39,540 nt of DNA, from positions 1-39,540 of the forward strand of contig CAMYIZ010000056.1 in the NCBI GenBank assembly GCA_947258585.1, written 5' to 3'. Positions 1 to 7,748 of this stretch are shown piece by piece. The DNA is from an uncultured Haliea sp. GTDB lineage: Bacteria > Pseudomonadota > Gammaproteobacteria > Pseudomonadales > Halieaceae. The position numbers were made by a program, and so were the translations under genes. Position 1 is the first letter of the stretch. Each line of letters opens with the position of its first letter. The notes under the pieces were generated by a model. The model made no database searches. It saw only the letters and a program-made list of their open reading frames with translations, and was not told the DNA's origin.

Positions 1-67
1 GGAGGGCTTATGGGTTCAGGAATTTTGAGAATTATCGACTGAGAGTCTTAACCCATTGTGGGTGGCA

Positions 68-185
68 TGGCATTATCAACCGGGTTTAGTGAAAATCGGT
101 CGATCCCCCGTTAATTGGGTAGAGCCTGGCATCATCAACAGGGTTTAGTGAATATCGGTGCATCCCCCCTTAATGGGGAAGATCC
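68..185. repeat. 59-bp direct tandem repeat, two diverged copies
   Basis: Two adjacent copies (68-126 and 127-185) share the skeleton tggcatNatcaac, gggtttagtga, atcggt and atccccc, with scattered substitutions. Each copy holds a short C-run/G-run inverted repeat around a taat or ttaat centre, so each could fold into a small hairpin when transcribed from the minus strand. The array lies 9 bp beyond the CCA end of the tmRNA gene, so it would be in the trailer of the tmRNA transcript. No T-run follows either hairpin, so a classical terminator is not evident. The rest of 1-67 shows no gene or RNA that I can recognise. Confidence 0.8.
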
Positions 186-194
186 TTTCGTATT

Positions 195-586
195 TGGTGG
201 AGGCGGCGGGAGTTGAACCCGCGTCCGTCAGTACTCTGCCTTCGGCTCTACATGCTTAGTTTCCGTTTATTGATTTAGCCTCATACAGCCCAACGGGCAG
301 GACGTAATTGGCGAGCCTGAATAAGTTTTAGCAGTTCCACCTCAGGCGGGCTTCACAGCGATCCAGTTCTATATGACAGTCAGTAGCGCGGTACTGGCAC
401 CTTGCTAAAGACCGCTAGGGCCGAAGCCACTAGATGGTGCTTTCACGGGCTGCTTACGCAGCCAGTTGGGCACCGTAGTTGTCGTCGTTGGCAACTAATA
501 GTTTGCAGCTTTGGATTAACGTGATTGGCTACCATCACGGCATGCACCTCAGGGTTCGCTACCGGCGTCGAATCCGTATCGCCCCC
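195..586 (-). tRNA. ssrA: transfer-messenger RNA (tmRNA, ssrA), one-piece
   Basis: This is a 392-nt one-piece tmRNA that works with SmpB to rescue stalled ribosomes and tag the unfinished protein. The 5' end (586) reads GGGGGCGATACGGATTCGAC and the 3' end (195) reads CGCCTCCACCA; seven pairs form the acceptor stem, including one G-U. The T-arm GGTTCAACTCC is visible just before the 3' end. The internal reading frame, 492 down to 457, encodes ANDDNYGAQLAA followed by TAA (456-454), with resume codon GCC. The tag differs from the ANDENYALAA of enterics by an internal GAQ and ends in the usual LAA degron. smpB lies about 1.2 kb away on the same strand. It is classed here as tRNA because no tmRNA type exists. 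Confidence 0.98.
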
Positions 587-600
587 AGTGTGACTTCGCA

Positions 601-634
601 ATTGTACCTCAATTGCACGGTGTTAGACTGTCAA
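601..634 (-). promoter_or_regulatory. weak promoter candidate for ssrA
   Basis: On the minus strand a perfect TTGACA (634-629) and a TACAAT (606-601) lie upstream of the tmRNA 5' end, with 14 nt between the TACAAT and the mature end. The spacing between the two boxes is 22 bp, longer than the usual 16-18, so they may not belong to one promoter. The TACAAT box is the more likely element. Confidence 0.35.
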
Positions 635-695
635 TTTTGCAGAAGTTCACTCTTTCGACAGCAGTCAACGTTTCACCGTATTACAAGGAGCTCCC

Positions 696-1760
696 ATGCC
701 TGTTCGCTACGACCACAACGACCTGCAGCAGTTTTCCACCCGGCTCTTCGTGGCTGCGGGGCTGGCTGAGGACCGGGCTGCGGTCATGGCGGAGGTGTTC
801 CTGGAAGCGGATTTGCTGGGGTTTACCACGCACGGCATGAACCGGGTCGCGCACAATGTCCGCTGGTTGCTGAGCGGCGAGAGCCGCAGCCGGGGAGACC
901 CGGAGGTGCTGGTGGACCGGGGCGCCCTGTTCAACTGGGATGCGGGCTTCCTGCCCGGTCCCTGGGTGGTCAGCCAGGCGGTTGACACTGCGTTGGAGCG
1001 GGTTTCCCAGTACGGGGTGGTTACAGCCACCCTGCGGCGCAGCCAGCATATCGCCTGTTTGGCAGCTTACCTGCCAAAAGTCATTGAAGCGGGCTATCTG
1101 GCGCTGATGACATGCTCCACGCCCTCGGAGCGCACAGTTAGCGCTCACGGCGGCATTGACCCGGTGTTCTCCGCCAACCCCATCGCCATGGCCGCGCCGG
1201 GTCACGAATACCCGCTGCTGTTCGATATCAGCATGTCCATCACGGCGGGCGGCTACGTTGCACGCGCGGTGCGTGAAGGCAAACGCATGCCAGAGCCCTG
1301 CCTCAAGGATGGCCGCGGCCACGTGACGGATGATCCTCGCGCCCTGGAGGGGCCACCGCCGGGCAGCATCATGCCCATCGGCGGGGCCGGTCACGGCTAC
1401 AAGGGTGCGGCGCTGTCGGCGGCCACCGAGGTGCTCAGCATGGCACTGGGTGGCTACGGGCGGGCGGACCCGGACGCCGCCGGAGACGGTGAGGCCAACT
1501 CGGTGTTCCTGCAGCTGATCGATCCGGCGGCCTTCGGGCCCCTGCCGGTATTCAGGCAGCAACTGCACGCCCTGCAAAACCTGGTGATGACCAGTGCCGT
1601 GGCCGAGGGGGCGCCGCCGGCGCGCCTGCCTGGTCAGCGCGCCTGGGAGCAGCGCAGCGAGCAGTTGGCCGGTGGTGTGGTGTTGTATCCGACCATTATG
1701 GAGGACCTGGCGCCGCTGGCGGCTCAGCTGGGGGTAGCGCTGCCGCAACCGCTGCGCTAG
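696..1760 (+). CDS. Ldh2/YlbC-family malate/L-lactate-type dehydrogenase
   Basis: A 354-aa NAD(P)-dependent 2-hydroxyacid oxidoreductase of the Ldh2 (malate/L-lactate/ureidoglycolate dehydrogenase) family, which has a fold distinct from classical LDH. Family marks include the THGMNRV segment near residue 45 with its conserved His, the SQH.A...Y segment near residues 114-123, the SANPIAMAAPG core near 163, and the GHGYKGAALS segment near 246. Family members are usually 330-360 aa, so length is normal. The ATG at 696 is preceded by AAGGAG six bases upstream, which settles the start. The substrate cannot be read from sequence. It sits between ssrA and smpB and converges on smpB with only 12 bp between stops. 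Alternatives within the family include a sulfolactate or 2,3-diketogulonate reductase. Confidence 0.85.
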   Translation: MPVRYDHNDLQQFSTRLFVAAGLAEDRAAVMAEVFLEADLLGFTTHGMNRVAHNVRWLLSGESRSRGDPEVLVDRGALFNWDAGFLPGPWVVSQAVDTALERVSQYGVVTATLRRSQHIACLAAYLPKVIEAGYLALMTCSTPSERTVSAHGGIDPVFSANPIAMAAPGHEYPLLFDISMSITAGGYVARAVREGKRMPEPCLKDGRGHVTDDPRALEGPPPGSIMPIGGAGHGYKGAALSAATEVLSMALGGYGRADPDAAGDGEANSVFLQLIDPAAFGPLPVFRQQLHALQNLVMTSAVAEGAPPARLPGQRAWEQRSEQLAGGVVLYPTIMEDLAPLAAQLGVALPQPLR

Positions 1761-1772
1761 CGGGTAGCTGGC

Positions 1773-2252
1773 CTACTGCTTGACATTGTCGCGAATGATC
1801 CGCTGTTTCTGCCGGTTCCAGTCGCGCTCTTTCTCGGTGTCGCGCTTGTCGTGCCCCTTCTTGCCCTCGGCCAGGGCGATGCGGGCCTTCACCAGGTGTC
1901 CCTTCCAGTACAGCTGGGTACAAACGCAGGTCAGCCCCTTTTGCGAGGTGGCAGCGAGGATCTTGGCCAGCTCCTTGCGGTGCAGGAGCAGCCGACGGGT
2001 GCGGGTGGGATCGCTGACAAAATGGGTGGAGACGGTATCGAGCGGAGTAATCTGGGTGCCCAGCAGCCAGGCCTCACCGTCCTTCATCAACACGTAGGAA
2101 TCGGTGAGCTGCGCCTTGCCCATGCGCAGGCTCTTCACCTCCCAACCTTCCAGGGCGACGCCGGCCTCGAAGCTGTCGAGCAGGTGATAGTCAAAAGTCG
2201 CGCGCTTGTTGCGGGCGATCACGTTGTCATTGTTGGGTTTCTTTTTGCTCAT
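1773..2252 (-). CDS. smpB: SsrA-binding protein SmpB
   Basis: A 159-aa partner of tmRNA that binds its tRNA-like domain and brings it to stalled ribosomes. The sequence shows the N-terminal NKRATFDYH segment, the EGWEVKSLR and [10 protein letters not shown] core, the [23 protein letters not shown] block and a basic C-terminal tail ([11 protein letters not shown]-type), which enters the mRNA channel. E. coli SmpB is 160 aa. I place the start at the ATG giving MSKKKPN (2252); an in-frame ATG nine bases upstream would add MRA. No Shine-Dalgarno is evident before either ATG, and a TATAAT box lies only a few bases upstream (see promoter entry). tmRNA and SmpB are on the same strand but separated by the Ldh2-type gene. 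Confidence 0.97.
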   Translation of the reverse strand: MSKKKPNNDNVIARNKRATFDYHLLDSFEAGVALEGWEVKSLRMGKAQLTDSYVLMKDGEAWLLGTQITPLDTVSTHFVSDPTRTRRLLLHRKELAKILAATSQKGLTCVCTQLYWKGHLVKARIALAEGKKGHDKRDTEKERDWNRQKQRIIRDNVKQ

Positions 2253-2259
2253 GGCGCGC

Positions 2260-2288
2260 ATTATACGGACAAGCCCGCGCGCTGAAAC
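2260..2288 (-). promoter_or_regulatory. putative -10 box immediately upstream of smpB
   Basis: On the minus strand a perfect TATAAT spans 2265-2260, with a weak -35 candidate (GTTTCA/TTTCAG) about 16-17 bp upstream. A start about seven bases after the -10 would fall almost on the smpB ATG at 2252, giving a leaderless or near-leaderless mRNA. This fits the lack of a ribosome binding site. It is inferred from the sequence only. Confidence 0.4.
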
Positions 2289-2353
2289 GTGAATTTAGCC
2301 CTTTTCATCGCCGGGGCCGTGGGGCACTCTAACTGCATGATAAAAGGTCAGTT

Positions 2354-3715
2354 TTGGCAATGACGGGGGTGGCCCTGAATCCACTGGGGGAGTGGCGCTC
2401 ACGCATGACCTTTGTGCTGTCCGTGGCCGCCGCGGCGGTGGGCATGGGCAGTATCTGGCGCTTCTCCTACCTCAGCGGCGAGTATGGCGGGGCACCGTTT
2501 GTCGTCGCCTACGTGGTGTTCCTGATGTTGCTGGCGGTGCCGATCCTCATCGCCGAACTGGTGCTGGGAAACCAGGGCAGGGGGAGTGTGGTGGAATCGG
2601 TGGCTCACGCGGCAGAGCGCTCCCACCTTTCGCCCGCCTGGCAGCTGCTGCCCTGGCTGGCCTGCGTGGCCGGGGTGATGCTGCTGGCCCTGTACGTGGT
2701 CGTCGCCGGCTGGTCGCTGGTGTACGCCCGGGCGATGTATGACGGCAGTTTCAGTGCGGCCAGCGTCCTCAATGCCGGTCAGTTTTTTGCCGAGCTGGTG
2801 GAGGACCCCGGACGCATGCTGGTGTGGCAGTCCCTGTTCCTGCTGCTGGTGCTGGTGGTCGTCGCCGCCGGGGTCCGCCGGGGTATCGGCCTGTTGGCCT
2901 GGCTGCTGGTACCCAGCCTGCTGGCGAGCCTGATGCTGCTGGTTCAGTACAGCATCGGCAACGGTGACCTGACCGCGGCCGGCAAATTCCTGTTCTCCGT
3001 GCAGTGGCTGGACTTCAACCGCGAGGCCCTGCTGATGGCTCTCGGCCAGGCTTTCTTTACCCTGGGGATCGGGGTCGGCACGGGTATCAGCTTCGGCAGC
3101 TATGCGCCGGTGCGGGTGCCGATCGGGCGCTCGGTCATCGCGGTAGCGGTATTCGACACCCTGGTGGCACTGGCCATGGGGCTGGCGATTTTCCCCCTGG
3201 TGTTCGCCAACAACCTGGTCCCCGCCATGGGGCCGGGGCTGATGTTTATCAGCATGCCCCACGCTTTTGGCAACAGTATGGATGGGGAGATCTTTGGCAG
3301 CCTGTTCTTCCTGCTGGTTGCGCTGGTGGCGCTGGGGTCCTGCGTGGCCATCCTGGAGCCGGTGGTGGGGGCCGTCAAACAGCGGTTCGGCCTGCGCCGG
3401 TTGACCGCGGCGGCTATCGTCGGCGGTTTGGTCTGGGTGCTGGCCTATGCGGCTGCGCTGACCCTCAATACCAGCGACTCCGACGGGGGCACCGACCTGT
3501 TTCGCCTGCTGGATCGCCTGGCAGGGGGGCTGCTGCTGCCACTGGTGGCCCTGGGGACGGCGATCCTGGTCGGCTGGCGCCTGCGTCGACCGCTGCTGCG
3601 AGCCCACCTGTACAGGGAGACCAACCTGTTTTTTTCGCTGTGGTACTTTCTGTTAAGGTATATTGCCCCGCCCGCCATTCTGCTGGTGATGTTGGGTGCG
3701 CTGCAGAGTTACTAG
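2354..3715 (+). CDS. sodium-dependent transporter, NSS/SNF family
   Basis: A 453-aa inner-membrane sodium symporter of the neurotransmitter:sodium symporter (LeuT-like) family, which usually imports amino acids. The signature helix 1, GMGSIWRFSYLSGEYGG, matches the LeuT-type G-G-N-x-W-R-F-P-Y-L segment that binds sodium and substrate, and it is followed by a long series of hydrophobic helices (about 11-12). The first possible codon is TTG at 2354, seven bases after an AAAAGG box; an in-frame ATG lies two codons later at 2360, with poorer spacing. It stands divergent from smpB and just upstream of ratA (33 bp). The substrate cannot be assigned. Confidence 0.92.
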   Translation: MAMTGVALNPLGEWRSRMTFVLSVAAAAVGMGSIWRFSYLSGEYGGAPFVVAYVVFLMLLAVPILIAELVLGNQGRGSVVESVAHAAERSHLSPAWQLLPWLACVAGVMLLALYVVVAGWSLVYARAMYDGSFSAASVLNAGQFFAELVEDPGRMLVWQSLFLLLVLVVVAAGVRRGIGLLAWLLVPSLLASLMLLVQYSIGNGDLTAAGKFLFSVQWLDFNREALLMALGQAFFTLGIGVGTGISFGSYAPVRVPIGRSVIAVAVFDTLVALAMGLAIFPLVFANNLVPAMGPGLMFISMPHAFGNSMDGEIFGSLFFLLVALVALGSCVAILEPVVGAVKQRFGLRRLTAAAIVGGLVWVLAYAAALTLNTSDSDGGTDLFRLLDRLAGGLLLPLVALGTAILVGWRLRRPLLRAHLYRETNLFFSLWYFLLRYIAPPAILLVMLGALQSY

Positions 3716-3748
3716 GCACCGCGCCGCGCCGCATTGATTGAGAGTACG

Positions 3749-4180
3749 ATGACGACAATCCACCGCCACGCCCTGCTGCCTTACCAGGACAGGCTCCTGT
3801 TTGACCTGGTGAACGATATCGAGGCTTACCCCCAGTACATGGAGGGCTGCGTCGGCGCCCGGGTCCTGCGCCGGGAGGAGGATCTGGTGGAGGCGAGCTT
3901 GCAGTTGTCCCGGGGCGGCATCAGCCAGAGCTTCAGTACCCGAAATAGACTGCAGGCTCCGGAGTTTATTACCCTGGAGCTGCTGGACGGACCCTTCGAT
4001 TCGTTCCAGGGTTTGTGGGAGTTCCGCGGACTGGCCGAGAATGCCTGCAAGGTCACCCTGCACCTGGAGTTCACGACCAGCAGCCGACTGGTCGGCGCCG
4101 CCGCGGGGCGCTTGTTCGACCGCGTGACCAACAATCTGGTGGACGCCCTTGGTCGGCGCGCCAGGCAGCTATACGGATAG
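3749..4180 (+). CDS. ratA: RatA / Coq10-like START-domain protein
   Basis: A 143-aa protein of the polyketide cyclase/START superfamily. E. coli RatA inhibits 70S ribosome association; the related Coq10 binds ubiquinone or its precursors, so the physiological role is debated. The DIEAYPQYMEGC segment, the SFSTRN region, the LLDGPFDSFQGLWEF segment and the C-terminal amphipathic helix (LFDRVTNNLVDAL) are all family-typical. I start at the ATG giving MTTIHRHALLPY, with a GAG-rich ribosome site upstream; an alternative ATT/ATG-like start 15 bases earlier would add MIEST. It is followed 4 bp later by rnfH, the usual gammaproteobacterial pairing (ratA-ratB). Confidence 0.92.
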   Translation: MTTIHRHALLPYQDRLLFDLVNDIEAYPQYMEGCVGARVLRREEDLVEASLQLSRGGISQSFSTRNRLQAPEFITLELLDGPFDSFQGLWEFRGLAENACKVTLHLEFTTSSRLVGAAAGRLFDRVTNNLVDALGRRARQLYG

Positions 4181-4184
4181 GACT

Positions 4185-4499
4185 ATGAGCGACGAACAGA
4201 CCATACAGGTGGAAGTGGCCTACGCCCTGCCGGAGAAGCAGGCCATTATTCCCCTGCAAGTACTCCCCGGTACCACCGCACTGGAGGCGGCGCAGCGCTC
4301 GGGCATCGCTGAGCGCTTCGCCGGCCTGGATCTGGACAGTGCCCGTCTGGGCATCTTCGGCAAGGTGGTCGCGGCCGACCAGGTACTGGCGGAGGGGGAC
4401 CGGGTAGAGATCTATCGGCCGCTGAAGGCGGACCCCAAGGAAGTGCGCAAGGCGCGGGCGGCGCGAGTCAAGGAGCGCCGGCAAGAGGCCGAGGGCTAG
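4185..4499 (+). CDS. rnfH: RnfH-family ubiquitin-like protein (RatB)
   Basis: A 104-aa small protein of the RnfH/UPF0125 family, with a beta-grasp (ubiquitin-like) fold. Family segments seen: VEVAYALPEKQAIIPLQV at the N-terminus, LGIFGKVV, and the DGDRVEIYRPLKADPKEVRK-type block (here GDRVEIYRPL) near the C-terminus, followed by a basic tail. Its function is not firmly established. It begins four bases after the ratA stop, so the two are probably co-translated. Its TAG and the TAG of the convergent bamE share a single CTAG tetranucleotide (4496-4499). Confidence 0.95.
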   Translation: MSDEQTIQVEVAYALPEKQAIIPLQVLPGTTALEAAQRSGIAERFAGLDLDSARLGIFGKVVAADQVLAEGDRVEIYRPLKADPKEVRKARAARVKERRQEAEG

Positions 4500-4831
4500 T
4501 TCGCGGCCCAGGCCGGCAGATAGTCCCCGCTAACCCGCACCAGGCTGTCGCCGTCGAAATGCACGGTGACCTTGGCCTCGCGAATGACCTCGGTGCCATT
4601 GCGAATCACGTACGGGTAATCCCAGCGCTCGTTGTTGAACGAATCCTCCAGCAGGGGCGTGCCCAGGATGAAGCGCACCTGGCGCTGGTTCATGCCGGGC
4701 TGGAGCTGGTCGATCATCTCCTGGGTGACGATGTTGCCCTGCTCGATATCGATGCGGTACACACCGGGGAACCCGAAGTTGCCGCAGGCGGTGAGCATGG
4801 CCAGTGCCACTGCCAGAAAAATACTGCGCAT
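4496..4831 (-). CDS. bamE: outer membrane assembly lipoprotein BamE (SmpA)
   Basis: A 111-aa lipoprotein of the beta-barrel assembly (BAM) complex. I use the ATG giving MRSIFLAVALAMLTACGN, a clear lipoprotein signal with lipobox LTAC (Cys at residue 16). The mature part has GNIVTQEMIDQL, PGMNQRQVRFILGTPLL and FNNERWDYPYVIRNG, the core BamE motifs. Two upstream in-frame ATGs would lengthen the N-terminus but would spoil the signal peptide. It is divergent from fur (74 bp between them), the classical gammaproteobacterial arrangement, and convergent with rnfH. Confidence 0.96.
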   Translation of the reverse strand: MRSIFLAVALAMLTACGNFGFPGVYRIDIEQGNIVTQEMIDQLQPGMNQRQVRFILGTPLLEDSFNNERWDYPYVIRNGTEVIREAKVTVHFDGDSLVRVSGDYLPAWAAN

Positions 4832-4905
4832 GGGCTGAAACTTCCACTTGAGTTGTTGGGGTGGCATGATACCCGTCCTGACCAGCACAGAGAACCCCTC
4901 CCATC

Positions 4906-5328
4906 ATGCCCGTCGATAATCAGGAATTGCGCAACGCCGGTCTCAAGGTGACTCTGCCGCGGGTGAAGATCCTGCAGATACTGGAAGCCACTGGCGAGAC
5001 AACCCAGCACCTGAGTGCCGAGGACGTGTACCAGAAGCTGCGCGATGCCGGCGAGGATGTGGGGCTGGCCACGGTCTACCGCGTATTGACCCAGTTCGAG
5101 AGCGCCGGCCTGGTCAATCGGCACAATTTCGAGACCGGGCACTCGGTGTTCGAGCTCGACACCGGCGACCACCATGACCACATGGTCTGCGTGTCCAGCG
5201 GTGAGGTGATCGAATTCAATGACCCGGTCATTGAGCGGCGGCAAAAGGAGATTGCCCGCGAACACGGCTATGACATTGTCGACCACTCGCTGGTGCTGTA
5301 TGTGCGCAAGCGCAGCGACAAGGACTGA
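4906..5328 (+). CDS. fur: ferric uptake regulator Fur
   Basis: A 140-aa metal-sensing repressor. The winged helix is in the first 80 residues (KVTLPRVKILQIL, SAEDVYQKL, VGLATVYRVLTQFESAGLV), and the metal/dimerisation region has the HHDHMVC motif near residue 86-92. The second Cys of the zinc CxxC found in E. coli Fur is replaced (CVSSG), and there is no C-terminal CxxC, as in Pseudomonas-type Fur, so structural zinc is probably absent or bound differently. No convincing Fur box was found in the 74-bp bamE-fur gap. The gene is followed by an accessory P450 cluster rather than directly by recN. Confidence 0.97.
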   Translation: MPVDNQELRNAGLKVTLPRVKILQILEATGETTQHLSAEDVYQKLRDAGEDVGLATVYRVLTQFESAGLVNRHNFETGHSVFELDTGDHHDHMVCVSSGEVIEFNDPVIERRQKEIAREHGYDIVDHSLVLYVRKRSDKD

Positions 5329-5381
5329 CCACCCGCACCACCGCGAGTCTGCTTGCCCGCTGTACCCTTTGCGTCTGCGTG

Positions 5382-5409
5382 TTACAAAAAATACACTTGT
5401 GTGTAAATA
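5382..5409 (+). promoter_or_regulatory. promoter of the P450-Rieske-decarboxylase operon
   Basis: TTACAA (5382-5387) and TAAATA (5404-5409) are separated by 16 bp and lie about 50 bp before the P450 start. The two palindromes described below overlap this promoter, which suggests direct repression. Confidence 0.5.
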
Positions 5410-5428
5410 TGCGCAAGCGTATATTTTG
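5392..5428. promoter_or_regulatory. two palindromic operator candidates before the P450 gene
   Basis: The first is TACAC-ttgt-GTGTA (5392-5405). The second is an imperfect inverted repeat, AAATATGCGC-aa-GCGTATATTT (5406-5427), with one mismatch in the arms. They are side by side and overlap the -10 region of the candidate promoter. The TetR-family gene at 8553-9206, adjacent to the far end of the operon, is the natural candidate to bind them; that link is inferred. Confidence 0.5.
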
Positions 5429-5457
5429 GCCTCCGCTACAGGCAGAGGACCAGGACC

Positions 5458-6708
5458 ATGCAGGCCGCCACCGAATCCCAGCAGCCCATAGAGGCTCTGT
5501 TCAACCCGGCTTCCGCCGAGTATCTCGCAGACCCGATATCACAGTACCTGGCCCTGGCCCGCCGCGGGCGCCTGGTCTGGTACGAGCCCTGGCAGGCGTG
5601 GATCATGACCCGCATGCCGGACATCATGGAATGCTGGCGCACCGAGTACCTCTCCTCCGATTTCTACGACTGGGAGTTCGCGCCGCCGAGGCCGCCGGAG
5701 GACAAATGGAGCAATTTCGAGCGGGCGATGATCGGTCACAGCCTGCTGGCGGACCACGATCATCACCGGCTGGTGCGACGCGTAGTGTCGCCGGCTTTCT
5801 CCCGCAACGTGGTGGACGAGATCCAGCGCCGCATCAAGCCCGATGTGGTCAAGCTGATTGACGCGCTGGGTGACCTCGAAAGCTTCGACTATATCGAGCG
5901 GGTGGCCAACCACATCCCGTTCATCTCCATCAGCCGCATGGTTGGCTTGCCGGAAAAATACTGGCCCGAGATCAAGCAGGTGGTGCTCACCTTTACCGAG
6001 GCCTGGAACCCGACCATCAGCGACGAGCGCCGCGAGGCCGCGCGCCAGGACAGCAACCGTGCCATCGAGATCCTGCAGCGGGTGATCGCCGAGCGCCGCG
6101 CCAACCCGGGAGAGGACGATTTTCTCAGCGTATTGCTGAAGATCGAAGCAGAAAACCCCAACTTCGGCGAATGGGACATCATTACCCTGGTGCTGGCGCT
6201 GATTGGCGCGGGGGCGGATACCACCCTGGTCGCCCAGCAGTGGACCCTGTACTCCCTGCTCAAGCACCCTGACCAGATTCCCACCGCGCTGGAGTCGCCC
6301 GATGCCTTCTCCAACGCCTTCAGCGAGGTCATGCGCTGGTCGACCTCCTCCAAGATGGGTTTTGCGCGCTACGCTCCCGAAGACATGGACGTGTTGGGGC
6401 AGCGGGTGCGCAAGGGCCAGATGGTGCTGATGATGCCGCACCTGAAGGACCACGACCCGGACTATTACGACCACCCGGAGCGTTTTGACGTCAAGCGCAA
6501 GTTCGACCCCGATGTACTGTTCGGCTACGGCCCGCGCTACTGCATTGGCGCGGCCATGGCCAAGCGCCAGCTGTATCTCACCATGGTGGAGCTGTTCCGC
6601 CGCTTCCCCAACCTGGAACTGGACGGCGAGCCGGAGCGGGACAATTCAGATCACAACGCCGTGGTATTCCGCGAGCTGCGGGTACGCACCAATGTTGGCA
6701 AAGCATGA
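5458..6708 (+). CDS. cytochrome P450
   Basis: A 416-aa soluble bacterial class P450 monooxygenase. Visible: C-helix HHRLVRR near 102-108, I-helix oxygen-activation motif AGADTT at 251-256, K-helix EVMR at 290-293, and heme loop FGYGPRYCIG with the axial Cys at 362. The length is typical. There is no membrane anchor. No ferredoxin or ferredoxin reductase is encoded nearby, so redox partners must come from elsewhere. It is first in a three-gene unit with a Rieske oxygenase (10 bp downstream) and an acetoacetate-decarboxylase-like protein. The substrate is unknown; steroid, terpenoid or fatty-acid-derived compounds are plausible given the neighbours. Confidence 0.96.
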   Translation: MQAATESQQPIEALFNPASAEYLADPISQYLALARRGRLVWYEPWQAWIMTRMPDIMECWRTEYLSSDFYDWEFAPPRPPEDKWSNFERAMIGHSLLADHDHHRLVRRVVSPAFSRNVVDEIQRRIKPDVVKLIDALGDLESFDYIERVANHIPFISISRMVGLPEKYWPEIKQVVLTFTEAWNPTISDERREAARQDSNRAIEILQRVIAERRANPGEDDFLSVLLKIEAENPNFGEWDIITLVLALIGAGADTTLVAQQWTLYSLLKHPDQIPTALESPDAFSNAFSEVMRWSTSSKMGFARYAPEDMDVLGQRVRKGQMVLMMPHLKDHDPDYYDHPERFDVKRKFDPDVLFGYGPRYCIGAAMAKRQLYLTMVELFRRFPNLELDGEPERDNSDHNAVVFRELRVRTNVGKA

Positions 6709-6718
6709 GACGGAAACC

Positions 6719-7690
6719 ATGAGCAAACGTTACGAAAAGCCCATTCCCTATGGCTGGTACGCGATCGACTACAGCGACAGCCTGCAGGCGGGCGCGGTCC
6801 GGCCGGTCAACTATTTCGGGCGCGAACTGGTGCTGTTTCGCACCGAATCAGGTGCCGCTTCCCTGCTGAATGCCCACTGTCCCCACCTCGGTGCACACCT
6901 GGGCTACGGCGGTATCGTCAAGGGTGAGTCGATCAGCTGCCCCTTCCATGCCTGGGAATTCAATGGCGAGGGCTACTGCACGGCCGTGCCCTATGCCAAT
7001 CGCATACCCCCCAAGGTGGCGGACAAGCAGTGCGTGGTCAGCTACCCGGTGATCGAGCGCAACCAGATGATCTGGGCCTGGTACCACCCGGATGGCACCG
7101 CGCCCCTGTTTGATATCGACGAGATTCCCGAGCTTGCCTCCGGCGAGTGGACAGCACTCGACACCTATGACTGGAAGATCAACACCATCATCCAGGAAAC
7201 CGGTGAGAACGCGGCCGATCTCGCCCACTTCATTACCGTACATGGCAGCCCGGCGATGCCCCAGGGCAGCGTTGTCATGGATGGCCCGCGCCGGGTGACC
7301 GAGTTCGACTCCCGGGCGCACGCTATCGACGAGCAGGGAAATGTGGACCTGAGTGGCGAGAGCCATGACGCCATTCACCTGCGCTCCGAGGGGCTGGGCC
7401 CGGGATTCACCTTCCAGCGCTTCTCCCGCATGTTTGATGTCCTGATGATGGGTACCGTGACGCCGATCGATGACCAGAATGTGCACCTGCGCTTCAACTT
7501 CTCGGTGCCGCGGAAGCAGTCGGAGGACAACGGCATGCTGGCCCGGGGGACGGTGCAGGAGATCGTGCGCCAGGTGGAGCAGGACATTCCCATCTGGGAG
7601 CACAAGGTGTATCTGGAAGATCCCGCCCTGTGCGACGGCGACGGCCCGATCGCCAAGTACCGCAAGTGGTTCCAGCAGTTCTACGCCTGA
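6719..7690 (+). CDS. Rieske non-heme iron oxygenase, KshA/DAF-36-like
   Basis: A 323-aa oxygenase component. The Rieske [2Fe-2S] ligands are C54, H56, C74 and H77 (CPHLG and CPFHAW), and the mononuclear iron site is in ENAADLAHFITVH with Asp167, His170 and His175. The CPHLGAHLG...CPFHAWEF style resembles the 3-ketosteroid 9-alpha-hydroxylase (KshA) and cholesterol 7-desaturase (Neverland/DAF-36) branch, which suggests a sterol or steroid substrate; this is by motif resemblance only. I start at ATG 6719 (MSKRYEKP), since upstream codons overlap the P450 gene. No Rieske reductase lies in the cluster. The next gene begins 58 bp downstream. Confidence 0.93.
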   Translation: MSKRYEKPIPYGWYAIDYSDSLQAGAVRPVNYFGRELVLFRTESGAASLLNAHCPHLGAHLGYGGIVKGESISCPFHAWEFNGEGYCTAVPYANRIPPKVADKQCVVSYPVIERNQMIWAWYHPDGTAPLFDIDEIPELASGEWTALDTYDWKINTIIQETGENAADLAHFITVHGSPAMPQGSVVMDGPRRVTEFDSRAHAIDEQGNVDLSGESHDAIHLRSEGLGPGFTFQRFSRMFDVLMMGTVTPIDDQNVHLRFNFSVPRKQSEDNGMLARGTVQEIVRQVEQDIPIWEHKVYLEDPALCDGDGPIAKYRKWFQQFYA

Positions 7691-7748
7691 GCCCACGGGC
7701 CCGGGGCAGCAAGTTTACCGAAAGCACTCATAACAGAGGATACAGCGC

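Noticed and set aside
479-840. Small open frames over the tmRNA gene and the start of the Ldh2-type gene
   Set aside because: They overlap a clear RNA gene or a well-supported CDS in another frame and have no independent support.
4832-4905. Fur box in the bamE-fur gap
   Set aside because: No inverted repeat resembling GATAATGATAATCATTATC was found.
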